From NCBI GenBank assembly GCA_016937135.1, contig JAFGWO010000135.1:1-6557 (forward strand): a stretch of DNA of 6,557 nucleotides. The letters are read 5' to 3'. The notes below the pieces were generated by a model. The model searched no databases. It saw nothing but the letters and a program-made list of their open reading frames with translations, and was not told where the DNA came from. How positions within the stretch are numbered: the stretch's first letter is position 1; every line of letters begins with the position of its first letter. Shown here in pieces: positions 1 through 6,065 of this stretch. The DNA is from Pseudomonadota bacterium (GTDB lineage: Bacteria > BMS3Abin14). The position numbers and the translations under genes are program-made.

Positions 1-33
1 AACTCTTAACTCCCGTCCCGCCCGGACATGGCC

Positions 34-61
34 GGCAGGGACCCCCTTGCCAACTTTTTTT
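34..61 (+). terminator. Possible intrinsic terminator of an upstream transcription unit
   Basis: Bases 34-40 can pair with 45-51 as a 7-bp stem with one G-U pair and a 4-base loop. Three bases later there is a run of seven T (55-61). The stem is short and the T-run is not directly against it, so this is a weak candidate. If real, it separates the rimP operon from whatever lies before base 1. No gene can be read in bases 1-33. Confidence 0.35.
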
Positions 62-101
62 ACTTGTGCTAACTAACTTACGCTTTTCTTTCTCGTTACG
101 G

Positions 102-133
102 AAAGAGCGGGCAGTTCCGCTCTTTTGTATTTT
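102..133 (+). promoter_or_regulatory. Leader hairpin with U-tract upstream of rimP (candidate NusA-responsive attenuator)
   Basis: Bases 102-110 (aaagagcgg) and 117-125 (ccgctcttt) form a perfect 9-bp stem with a 6-base loop. The GC core is 105-110/117-122. It is followed by a T-rich tract at 123-133, with 9 T in 11 bases, broken by G127 and A129. The tract ends one base before the rimP Shine-Dalgarno sequence. This is the shape of an intrinsic terminator with an interrupted U-tract. In Bacillus subtilis NusA represses its own operon through NusA-dependent termination in the leader, and rimP-leader attenuators have been described in Gammaproteobacteria. Applying that model here is inference. 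The hairpin could also affect access to the adjacent ribosome binding site. Confidence 0.55.
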
Positions 134-145
134 GGGGGGATCGCG

Positions 146-628
146 ATGGATACAAGAGCCATCACGGACCGGATCCGGGAGATCCTCAGGCCAGTCCTGG
201 ACCGGAATGGCCTCGAACTGGTGGATGTGACCCTGCGAACGGAAATGGGCCGCTGGATCCTTCGGGTCACCATAGATCACGAGGGAGGCGTCACCGTGGA
301 TCACTGCGCTGCCGTGAGCCGCGACCTCGGCGTCCATCTCGATGTCGAGGACCTCATCCCGGTCAAGTACTATCTCGAAGTCTCCTCCCCGGGCCTCGAC
401 CGGCCCCTCAAGGAGGAAAAGGATTTCGAGCGTTTTGCGGGAAGGCAGGTTCTCATCAGGACCCATCGTTCTGTCGATGGGAGAAGGAAAATCGCCGGGA
501 AACTGGAGGGGATCGAGGATGGCGTCGTTTCGGTTGTCCTCGAGGATGGCGCAAAAATCCGGGTCCCCGTGGAGGACATTTCAACCGCGAGACTGGATTA
601 TGATTTTAACGCCAGGACGAAGCGGTAA
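146..628 (+). CDS. rimP: Ribosome maturation factor RimP
   Basis: This encodes a 160-residue cytoplasmic protein needed for maturation of the 30S ribosomal subunit. The family has an N-terminal alpha/beta domain and a C-terminal SH3-like barrel. Visible here are the N-terminal domain (about residues 5-88) ending in the family signature LEVSSPGLDRPL at 78-88, and the C-terminal domain (about 92-155) ending in ARLDYDF. Length matches the usual 150-160 residues. The start is ATG 146, with GGGGGGA at 134-140 five bases upstream. A longer reading from TTG 125 is possible but would place the start inside the leader hairpin and puts no ribosome binding site ahead of it. It is the first gene of the operon and is followed by nusA after a 90-base spacer. 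The order rimP-nusA is conserved across most bacteria. Nothing looks degraded. Confidence 0.96.
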   Translation: MDTRAITDRIREILRPVLDRNGLELVDVTLRTEMGRWILRVTIDHEGGVTVDHCAAVSRDLGVHLDVEDLIPVKYYLEVSSPGLDRPLKEEKDFERFAGRQVLIRTHRSVDGRRKIAGKLEGIEDGVVSVVLEDGAKIRVPVEDISTARLDYDFNARTKR

Positions 629-670
629 GGGCCTCCAGGTCATCGAGGGCGGCGGACAGATTAATTTTTG

Positions 671-699
671 CTGGTTGGCGGCGGCAGCCGGCCGGCCAG
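671..699 (+). other. Hairpin in the rimP-nusA spacer, just upstream of the nusA ribosome binding site
   Basis: Bases 671-679 (ctggttggc) pair with 691-699 (gccggccag) as a 9-bp stem containing two G-U pairs, with an 11-base loop. It ends six bases before the AGAGGA element (705-710) of nusA. No T-run follows, so it is not an intrinsic terminator. It could be an RNA processing site, mRNA stabiliser or modulator of nusA translation, but no function is shown by the sequence. The rest of the 90-base spacer (629-718) contains no further recognisable element. Confidence 0.35.
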
Positions 700-718
700 G
701 TTGCAGAGGAAAAGACGA

Positions 719-1996
719 ATGAAAGCTAATCCGGAATTATTGATGATCTTCTCCCAGCTGGAGAGGGAAAAGGGGATCAACCAGGATGCCCTTGTGGAGG
801 CCATCGAAGCTGCCCTGGTTACGGCCGCGAAAAAAGTATACGGATCCGGGACAGACATCTTCGCGAAGCTCAACCGGGATGACGGGATGATCGAGATCTA
901 CCAGCGAAAGGAAGTGACCCTTCGCGTGGAGGATCCCGCCATGGAGATTTCCCTTCTGGAGGCCCGTCAACTGGATCCGGAGGTGATGCCCGGGGACGAG
1001 GTTGAGATCGAAATAGACGCCAACGAGTTCGGCAGGATCGCGGCCCAGACGGCCAAGCAGGTGATCGTACAGAAACTCCGGGAGGCGGAGAGGGAGATGG
1101 TCTACAAAACCTATTCCTCGCGCGTCGGCGAGATCATCAACGGGATCGTCCACGGTTTTTCACGGGGAAGCATCATCGTCGACCTCGGAAAAACGGAGGC
1201 GGAGCTGCCTCCCAAAGAGCAGGTGTCCCGCGAGCGCTACAAGCAGGGAGACCGGATCAAGGCCTATATCCTGGATGTGAAACAGAACGCCAAGGGACCC
1301 CAGGTGGTTCTTTCAAGGGCCTCCATCGACTTTTTGCTCAAGCTTTTTGAGCTGGAAGTCCCCGAGATTTCCGAGGGAGTCGTGGAGATCCGCAACGCGG
1401 CCAGGGAACCGGGAGGGCGCTCCAAGATCGCTGTGGTCAGCCACGATCCCAACGTGGACCCGGTCGGGGCCTGTGTCGGGGTCAAAGGATCCCGGGTCCA
1501 GGCGGTGGTGAACGAGCTGAGGGGGGAACGGATCGACATCATCCCCTGGTTATCCGACCCGGCCCTTTTCGTCAGCAATGCCCTGAGCCCTGCCCAGGTT
1601 ACCCGGGTGATCATCAATGAGACCGAGAAGGCCATGGAGGTCATCGTGGCCGACGAGGAACTCTCCCTCGCCATCGGGAAAAACGGTCAGAATGTCCGTC
1701 TGGCGGCCCGCCTCACCGGCTGGAATATCACGATAAAAAGCGAGACCCAGGTGGAAAAGGGCGCGGCTCAGGAAGAGGCGGCCCCCGCACAGGAAGAAGA
1801 ACCCTCCGGGGATTCCGGGCTCCTCGAGGGGATCCCCGATAAAGTGGTCCAGGCTCTGGCCCAGGCGGGATATGCTGATGAGAAGTCCATCGCGGCGGCC
1901 TCCGACGAGGAGCTCCTGAAGGTCTCCGGCCTCGGTCCAAAAACCGTGGAAAAATTGCGGAGCCGGACATCGGGTGAAGAGGAATCCGGGGAATAG
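719..1996 (+). CDS. nusA: Transcription termination/antitermination factor NusA
   Basis: NusA binds RNA polymerase and nascent RNA, prolongs pauses, aids hairpin-dependent termination and takes part in rRNA antitermination. The 425-residue product shows the full order: RNA polymerase-binding N-terminal domain (about 1-127), S1 domain (about 136-200), KH1 with a GVKG loop at 254-257, and KH2 with a GKNG loop at 320-323. A Glu/Ala-rich linker (about 346-367) leads to a helix-hairpin-helix module (about 368-415, SGLGPKTVEKL) and an acidic tail. Bacillus NusA (about 370 residues) lacks the C-terminal part, and E. coli NusA (about 495) has two such acidic repeats, so this form is intermediate. The start is ATG 719, with AGAGGA at 705-710 eight bases before it. 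An upstream TTG at 668 in the same frame would add a non-conserved extension through the spacer hairpin and is rejected. It may control its own operon through the rimP leader. Confidence 0.97.
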   Translation: MKANPELLMIFSQLEREKGINQDALVEAIEAALVTAAKKVYGSGTDIFAKLNRDDGMIEIYQRKEVTLRVEDPAMEISLLEARQLDPEVMPGDEVEIEIDANEFGRIAAQTAKQVIVQKLREAEREMVYKTYSSRVGEIINGIVHGFSRGSIIVDLGKTEAELPPKEQVSRERYKQGDRIKAYILDVKQNAKGPQVVLSRASIDFLLKLFELEVPEISEGVVEIRNAAREPGGRSKIAVVSHDPNVDPVGACVGVKGSRVQAVVNELRGERIDIIPWLSDPALFVSNALSPAQVTRVIINETEKAMEVIVADEELSLAIGKNGQNVRLAARLTGWNITIKSETQVEKGAAQEEAAPAQEEEPSGDSGLLEGIPDKVVQALAQAGYADEKSIAAASDEELLKVSGLGPKTVEKLRSRTSGEEESGE

Positions 1997-2025
1997 CAGG
2001 GGGATCCCGGGAGAAGGAGTGAGGC

Positions 2026-2634
2026 GTGGCTCTCAGGACCCCTCCGGTCCGAACCTGCACCGGTTGCGGAAAGAAGAGGGAGAAGACAGGCCTGGTACGG
2101 ATAGTATGCTCCCCGTCGGGGAGGCTGGTCCCGGACCTGAAGGGTACCTTTCCTTCCCGCGGCGCTTATGTCTGTCCCGAGGGGAGCTGCGTCCTGAATG
2201 CCATGAAGGGGCGTCTCGCGGCCGCTCTCAAGGTGGATAAAAAGGTTCTGGACACGGCCGGGGATTTACAGCGTGATATCGCCGCGGCCTACCGTCAAAG
2301 GGCCCTGTCCCTTCTGGGGCAGGCGCGAAAAAGCGGCCGGGCGTCCTCAGGGACCAGCCTCGTTGAGGGGGAACTGAGACGGGGCGCCGAAATGACGTGG
2401 CTCGGCCTTTTAGCCAAGGACGTTTCCCCGGATATCGGGGAGAAAATAAGGAAGGCCCTGACGAGGGCGTCCGTTCCTTTCAGGGAATCCTTTACCAGGG
2501 ATGATCTGGGAAGGGCGCTGGGGAAAAGTCCCCGAAGCGTCGTACTCGTAAAGGACGAGGGGATCGCCAGAGCAATCAGGGAATCACTGGAACGCGAAAA
2601 AAATGTAATGAATCAGGGAGGTTCGAATCGATGA
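2026..2634 (+). CDS. YlxR (DUF448) - L7Ae/YlxQ-like fusion RNA-binding protein
   Basis: This 202-residue protein appears to be two nusA-operon proteins joined. Residues about 8-70 match the YlxR/DUF448 pattern: RTCTGCGKK with C11 and C14, RIV at 25-27, SRGAYVC at 44-50 and C55. The usual GRGAY motif has Ser instead of its first Gly. After a linker, residues about 90-190 resemble the L7Ae-family protein YlxQ: ALSLLGQARKSG at 93-104, SSGTSLVEGELRRG at 107-120, the strand LGLLAKDVSPDI, then LGRALGK (161-167) and SVVLVKDEGIARAI (171-184). In Bacillus ylxR and ylxQ are adjacent separate genes between nusA and infB. Both domains are thought to bind RNA, and L7Ae proteins recognise kink-turns, but the exact role is unclear. 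The start is GTG 2026, with AAGGAG at 2014-2019 six bases upstream. The stop overlaps the infB start by four bases, implying coupled translation. YlxR assignment is strong and the L7Ae half good by motif only. Confidence 0.88.
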   Translation: MALRTPPVRTCTGCGKKREKTGLVRIVCSPSGRLVPDLKGTFPSRGAYVCPEGSCVLNAMKGRLAAALKVDKKVLDTAGDLQRDIAAAYRQRALSLLGQARKSGRASSGTSLVEGELRRGAEMTWLGLLAKDVSPDIGEKIRKALTRASVPFRESFTRDDLGRALGKSPRSVVLVKDEGIARAIRESLEREKNVMNQGGSNR

Positions 2635-5315
2635 GCATGGTTCGGGTTGATGAACTCGCTCAGGAGTATTCCATGAGTCCGGAGGAGCTGTTTTCCCAGC
2701 TCAAGGCCATGGGTTTTGACGTCGTCAACATCACCAGCAGCGTGGACCGCCACCTTGTGGATATGGTCAGCGACGTTCTGACCGGCAAGCCGAGGGAAGA
2801 CCGGACCAAGACTTCCAAAAGGAGGATCGTTTCGGTCCGCAAGGGGGAAACGACCACGGAAGTGGAGGTCCGTCTGGAGGAAACCCCTCCAGAACCCCTT
2901 GAAGAAACTGCAGGAGAATCTCCCGGAGAAGTAGGCCCGGAGGCTGCGGCCCAACCCGTTGGGGAGATCATTCCCCCTCCGGAAGAGGAAGGGACCGCCG
3001 AGGAATCCGGCGCCCCGGAGGTTGTGGGGGCCGACGGGCAAGGGGAAGAGGCTGCCCCGGAAGAAATTCCGCCCGCTTCGGCGGCGGCTCCGTCTTCGGA
3101 AGAGGCTGTAAGGCCCAGGGAGAAAAAACGGATCCCCGTGACCACCCTCGAGATCGAAAAAGACCTTTCCTCACAGGGTTCCGAAATTCCTACTGTCAAG
3201 GTTATCCGGCAGGCGGCTGAAGTGCAGGCACCTCCGGAAAAGGTTGAGGTAAAAGAAGAAAAGAAAGAGGCCGAGATCAAGCCTCCCAAAAAGATGGTTG
3301 AAGAGGAATCCGAGAAGCCGAAAAAAGGCCCCGGCAAAAAGGGGCGCAAGGCCTCCCGGAAGGTCATCCTGGAGGAAGTGGAGGAGATCGAGTCCGTCGA
3401 GGAGGATCTCGGCGACAAGGAAGAGGCCCCATCCCTTAAGGTAGTCGAGATCAAGTATCCCGCGGCCCCGAAGCCTGCCCATCGGAAGGAAAGCCCGAGA
3501 AAAAGAGGGAAGAAGTCCCGAAAGAGGGAGAGGGAAGAAGCCCCCGTCTCGGAAGGGGTCAAGCAGGCTCCGAAGATTATCCGCATTGTCCCTGGCCTGA
3601 CCGTGAGCGACCTCGCGAGTTTGACGGGAACGAAGGCTTCCGAGATCATCAAGGTCCTTTTCCAGCTGGGGGTAATGGCAACCATCAACCAGACCCTGGA
3701 TCCCGAAACGGCGGGCCTCGTTGCCAGCGAACTGGGTTTTGAGGTTGAGGTGAAAACCCAGTCCCTGGATGATCTGCTCAAGGAAGAAGCGGAAGATTCC
3801 TCCAAAATGGTTCCCCGTTCTCCCGTGGTGACGGTCATGGGCCACGTGGATCACGGTAAAACCTCCCTGCTGGATGCTGTCCGGGAGACCGACGTGGTTT
3901 CGGGGGAAGCCGGAGGGATCACCCAGCACATCGGGGCCCATCTCGTGCACCACAAAAAAGGGGATCTCGTTTTCCTGGATACGCCGGGCCATGAGGCGTT
4001 CACCGCCATGAGGTCCAGGGGGGCCCAGGTCACCGATATCGTGGTCCTCGTCGTGGCGGCTGACGACGGAGTCAAGCCCCAGACCGTTGAGGCCATCAAT
4101 CACGCCAAGGCCGCCGGCGTCCCCATCGTCGTTGCGATCAACAAGATCGACAAACCCGACTCGGATCCGGAGCGGGTGATCCGCGAGCTTTCCGACCACG
4201 GCGTTCTATCCGAGGAATGGGGAGGGGAGAGCCTTTTCGCCAAAGTGTCCGCCAAGAAACGGATCGGGATGGATGAGCTCCTCGATCTGATCCTTCTCCA
4301 GGCGGAGATGCTCGAGCTGAAAGCGGACCCGAACCGGAACGCGCGCGGAACGGTGATCGAATCCAAGCTGGACCGCGGCCGCGGAGCTGTTGCCACCGTC
4401 CTGGTCCAGAAAGGGACCCTGCGTGCCGGAGATCTGATGGTGGCGGGGGCGGTCATGGGACGGGTCCGGGCCCTTGTGGACGATCGGGGAAAGAAGATGG
4501 ACGAAGCCGGCCCCTCTATCCCCGTTGAGGTCCTGGGCCTCGGCGGTGTTCCCGCGGCCGGCGAGAAATTCGTCGTCTTCACTGACGAGCTGAAGGCTAA
4601 AAAATTGGCTCAAATGCGGGAAACCGCCCTTCAGGCCGAAAAGACCGGCCGGAAAAAAGTCACCCTCGAGGACTTTTTCAAACAGGTCCAGGAGGGGCAG
4701 GTCAAGGATCTCGACGTGGTCCTCAAGGCGGATGTCCAGGGGTCCTGCGAGGCCATCCGCGACGCCATGATGCAGCAATCCACCGATCTGGTGAGGGTCA
4801 GGGTCATTCACGAAGGGACCGGCGGGATCAACGAGGGCGACGTCATGCTGGCAGCCGCTTCGGATGCCATCATCATCGGGTTCAACGTGCGTCCCGACAA
4901 CAAGGCCCTCGAGATGATCCGGCGGGAACAGGTGGATGTAAGGTACTACAACGTTATTTATGAGGTGGTAAAGGACATACGGGATGCCCTGAGGGGACTT
5001 CTCGCCCCGGTCTTCCACGAAGAGGTTCTGGGCCGGGCGGAAATCCGCCAGACATTCACCCTTCCCAAGGCCGGGACCATTGCGGGATGCTATGTTGTCA
5101 ACGGCCTCATGCGGCGAAACGCCAAGGTCCGGGTGCTGCGGAACGGGGTCGTGATCCACGATGGAAAGATCGACTCCCTAAAAAGATTCAAGGAAGATGC
5201 CAGGGAGGTGGCTTCCGGCTACGAATGCGGGATCGGTGTTGAGGGGTTTAATGACCTGAAAGAGGGAGATGTCCTGGAAAATTACGAGATGATCGCCCAG
5301 GAAGCCGAACTCTGA
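2631..5315 (+). CDS. infB: Translation initiation factor IF-2
   Basis: IF2 is the GTPase that brings formyl-Met-tRNA to the 30S subunit and promotes subunit joining. The 894-residue product has an N-terminal IF2_N helical domain (about 3-53), a long charged linker (about 54-310), a second IF2_N-like domain (about 315-372) and the G domain (about 396-563). The G motifs are GHVDHGKT at 404-411, T431 in [14 protein letters not shown] at 450-454, NKID at 504-507 and SAK at 540-542. Domains II (about 570-660), III (about 680-790) and the C-terminal tRNA-binding domain follow, the last containing [18 protein letters not shown] at 863-880. The start is ATG 2631, with AGGGAGGT at 2615-2622 eight bases upstream. 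The next ATG (2637) is spaced less well. The start overlaps the stop of the preceding gene (ATGA). The core is typical of the family. The linker is compositionally split, with an acidic stretch followed by a lysine-rich one. Confidence 0.98.
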   Translation: MSMVRVDELAQEYSMSPEELFSQLKAMGFDVVNITSSVDRHLVDMVSDVLTGKPREDRTKTSKRRIVSVRKGETTTEVEVRLEETPPEPLEETAGESPGEVGPEAAAQPVGEIIPPPEEEGTAEESGAPEVVGADGQGEEAAPEEIPPASAAAPSSEEAVRPREKKRIPVTTLEIEKDLSSQGSEIPTVKVIRQAAEVQAPPEKVEVKEEKKEAEIKPPKKMVEEESEKPKKGPGKKGRKASRKVILEEVEEIESVEEDLGDKEEAPSLKVVEIKYPAAPKPAHRKESPRKRGKKSRKREREEAPVSEGVKQAPKIIRIVPGLTVSDLASLTGTKASEIIKVLFQLGVMATINQTLDPETAGLVASELGFEVEVKTQSLDDLLKEEAEDSSKMVPRSPVVTVMGHVDHGKTSLLDAVRETDVVSGEAGGITQHIGAHLVHHKKGDLVFLDTPGHEAFTAMRSRGAQVTDIVVLVVAADDGVKPQTVEAINHAKAAGVPIVVAINKIDKPDSDPERVIRELSDHGVLSEEWGGESLFAKVSAKKRIGMDELLDLILLQAEMLELKADPNRNARGTVIESKLDRGRGAVATVLVQKGTLRAGDLMVAGAVMGRVRALVDDRGKKMDEAGPSIPVEVLGLGGVPAAGEKFVVFTDELKAKKLAQMRETALQAEKTGRKKVTLEDFFKQVQEGQVKDLDVVLKADVQGSCEAIRDAMMQQSTDLVRVRVIHEGTGGINEGDVMLAAASDAIIIGFNVRPDNKALEMIRREQVDVRYYNVIYEVVKDIRDALRGLLAPVFHEEVLGRAEIRQTFTLPKAGTIAGCYVVNGLMRRNAKVRVLRNGVVIHDGKIDSLKRFKEDAREVASGYECGIGVEGFNDLKEGDVLENYEMIAQEAEL

Positions 5316-5331
5316 TCCCCGGAAAGTTTCC

Positions 5332-5622
5332 ATGGGAACCGTTGTCGTCGGTGTTCTCACCTTCACCCTTCTTATCCCGGAGAGCCGGTCTCTGAAGGAA
5401 AAGAGAAAGGTTCTCAGGAGCTTCAAGGACCGCCTGCGGTCCCGCTTCAATGTTTCCGTGTCGGAGACGGGGAGCCAGAACCTTTGGCAGAGGGCAGAAA
5501 TAGGGGTGGCGCTGGCTGCCGGGGATCGCGGTTTTGCAGAAAAGGCGCTTCGGGAGATCCTGGATCAGGTAGACTCCTGGCGCCTCGCTGAAGTGATAGA
5601 CGTTCAGATGGAAATCCTTTGA
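5332..5622 (+). CDS. ylxP: YlxP-like DUF503 protein
   Basis: This is a 96-residue protein of the DUF503/YlxP family, small alpha/beta proteins encoded between infB and rbfA in many bacteria. Family hallmarks seen are the N-terminal strand VVVGVLTFTLLIPESRS, SLKEKR at 20-25, FNVSVSE at 39-45, and LWQRAEIGVA at 51-60, followed by a C-terminal helix and the strand VIDVQMEIL. Its biochemical function is not established; the steady linkage to ribosome-assembly genes suggests a role in that process. The start is ATG 5332, with GGAAAG at 5321-5326 five bases upstream and only 16 bases after the infB stop, so it is almost certainly cotranscribed. Length matches the family norm of about 90-100 residues. 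Confidence 0.93.
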   Translation: MGTVVVGVLTFTLLIPESRSLKEKRKVLRSFKDRLRSRFNVSVSETGSQNLWQRAEIGVALAAGDRGFAEKALREILDQVDSWRLAEVIDVQMEIL

Positions 5623-5642
5623 AGGGATTATCGGTGATCGAT

Positions 5643-5681
5643 GACCGGCGAAGGCACCTTTTGACCATCAGATCGCCGGTC
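5643..5681 (+). repeat. Perfect 9-bp inverted repeat in the ylxP-rbfA spacer
   Basis: Bases 5643-5651 (gaccggcga) are exactly complementary to 5673-5681 (tcgccggtc), with a 21-base loop. It lies in the 79-base gap (5623-5701), one of only two internal gaps of this operon longer than 30 bases. No T-run follows, so it is not an intrinsic terminator. A competing shorter pairing is possible between CCGG at 5676-5679 and CCGG at 5689-5692, which partly covers the rbfA ribosome binding site. An RNA hairpin or a protein-binding palindrome would both fit; the function is unknown. Confidence 0.4.
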
Positions 5682-5701
5682 CTGGATGCCGGGGAAATAT
5701 T

Positions 5702-6064
5702 ATGCCGCGCTCACATGATTATAAAAGGTCCGATCGGGTAGGGGAACTCGTCATGCACGAGATCTCCGATATCCTCCGCAAGGAAGCAAAAGACCCCTCG
5801 ATCGGTGAGATCACCATCATGAGGGTCAAGGTCAGCGATGATCTGAAGTTCGCCCAGGTGTACTTCGGGGTTCTGGACCGGACTGCCGAGATCGAGAAGA
5901 TCGAGGAGGGGCTCCAGCGCGCCACGGGCTACATCCACAGGCTTCTGGGAAAGAGGCTCCGGCTAAAGCATGTGCCCCGGCCGGTCTTCATCTATGACAG
6001 GAATATCGACTACAGCTTCCGGATCTCGGAGATCCTGAAGGAGATCGGGGAGGAGGATAACTGA
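5702..6064 (+). CDS. rbfA: 30S ribosome-binding factor RbfA
   Basis: RbfA binds the immature 30S subunit near the 16S rRNA 5' end, assists late maturation and cold adaptation, and is released by IF3 or GTPases. The 120-residue product has the single KH-like fold of the family. Visible are the opening helix RVGELVMHEISDILRKEAKD (12-31), the conserved DP (31-32), ITIMRVKVSDDLKFAQVYF (37-55), the A-x-G kink (A74-T75-G76) in the helix replacing the GxxG of true KH domains, and the C-terminal strand VPRPVFIYDRNIDYS (91-105). Length is normal. The start is ATG 5702, with GGGGAA at 5691-5696 five bases upstream. It follows a hairpin-bearing spacer after ylxP. Its last codons carry the AGGAGG that serves truB. 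No DHH-family phosphoesterase gene separates it from truB, unlike in many related operons. Confidence 0.96.
   Translation: MPRSHDYKRSDRVGELVMHEISDILRKEAKDPSIGEITIMRVKVSDDLKFAQVYFGVLDRTAEIEKIEEGLQRATGYIHRLLGKRLRLKHVPRPVFIYDRNIDYSFRISEILKEIGEEDN
6051..6056 (+). promoter_or_regulatory. AGGAGG ribosome binding site for truB inside the end of rbfA
   Basis: This is a perfect six-base Shine-Dalgarno core located in the last rbfA codons. It lies 9 bases before CTG 6066, which is in the truB frame, and 13 bases before ATG 6070, which is in a different frame. The spacing therefore favours the CTG, although CTG is a rare start codon. This site is central to deciding how truB is translated. Confidence 0.6.
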
Positions 6065-6065
6065 T

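Noticed and set aside
47..79. TTGCCA at 47-52 as a -35 element for the operon promoter
   Set aside because: It matches five of six consensus bases, but no acceptable -10 element lies 16-18 bases downstream; TAACTT at 74-79 is 21 bases away.
125..145. TTG 125 as the rimP start
   Set aside because: It lies in the hairpin and T-tract, has no ribosome binding site, and the family N-terminus fits ATG 146.
668..718. TTG 668 as the nusA start
   Set aside because: It adds 17 non-conserved residues across the spacer hairpin, while ATG 719 has a good Shine-Dalgarno sequence and the conserved NusA N-terminus.
3294..3810. Internal start codons in infB giving short IF2 forms, as in E. coli
   Set aside because: In-frame ATGs at 3294, 3675 and 3807 were checked and none has a well-placed Shine-Dalgarno sequence.
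2660..3838. Long open frame on the minus strand opposite infB (about 392 codons), with others opposite 3171-4199 and 4206-5159
   Set aside because: They lie antisense to a complete IF2 gene, show low-complexity Ser- or Gly/Leu-rich translations with no family resemblance, and are expected from GC-rich codon use.
5643..5681. Terminator between ylxP and rbfA
   Set aside because: The inverted repeat has a 21-base loop and no T-run after it.
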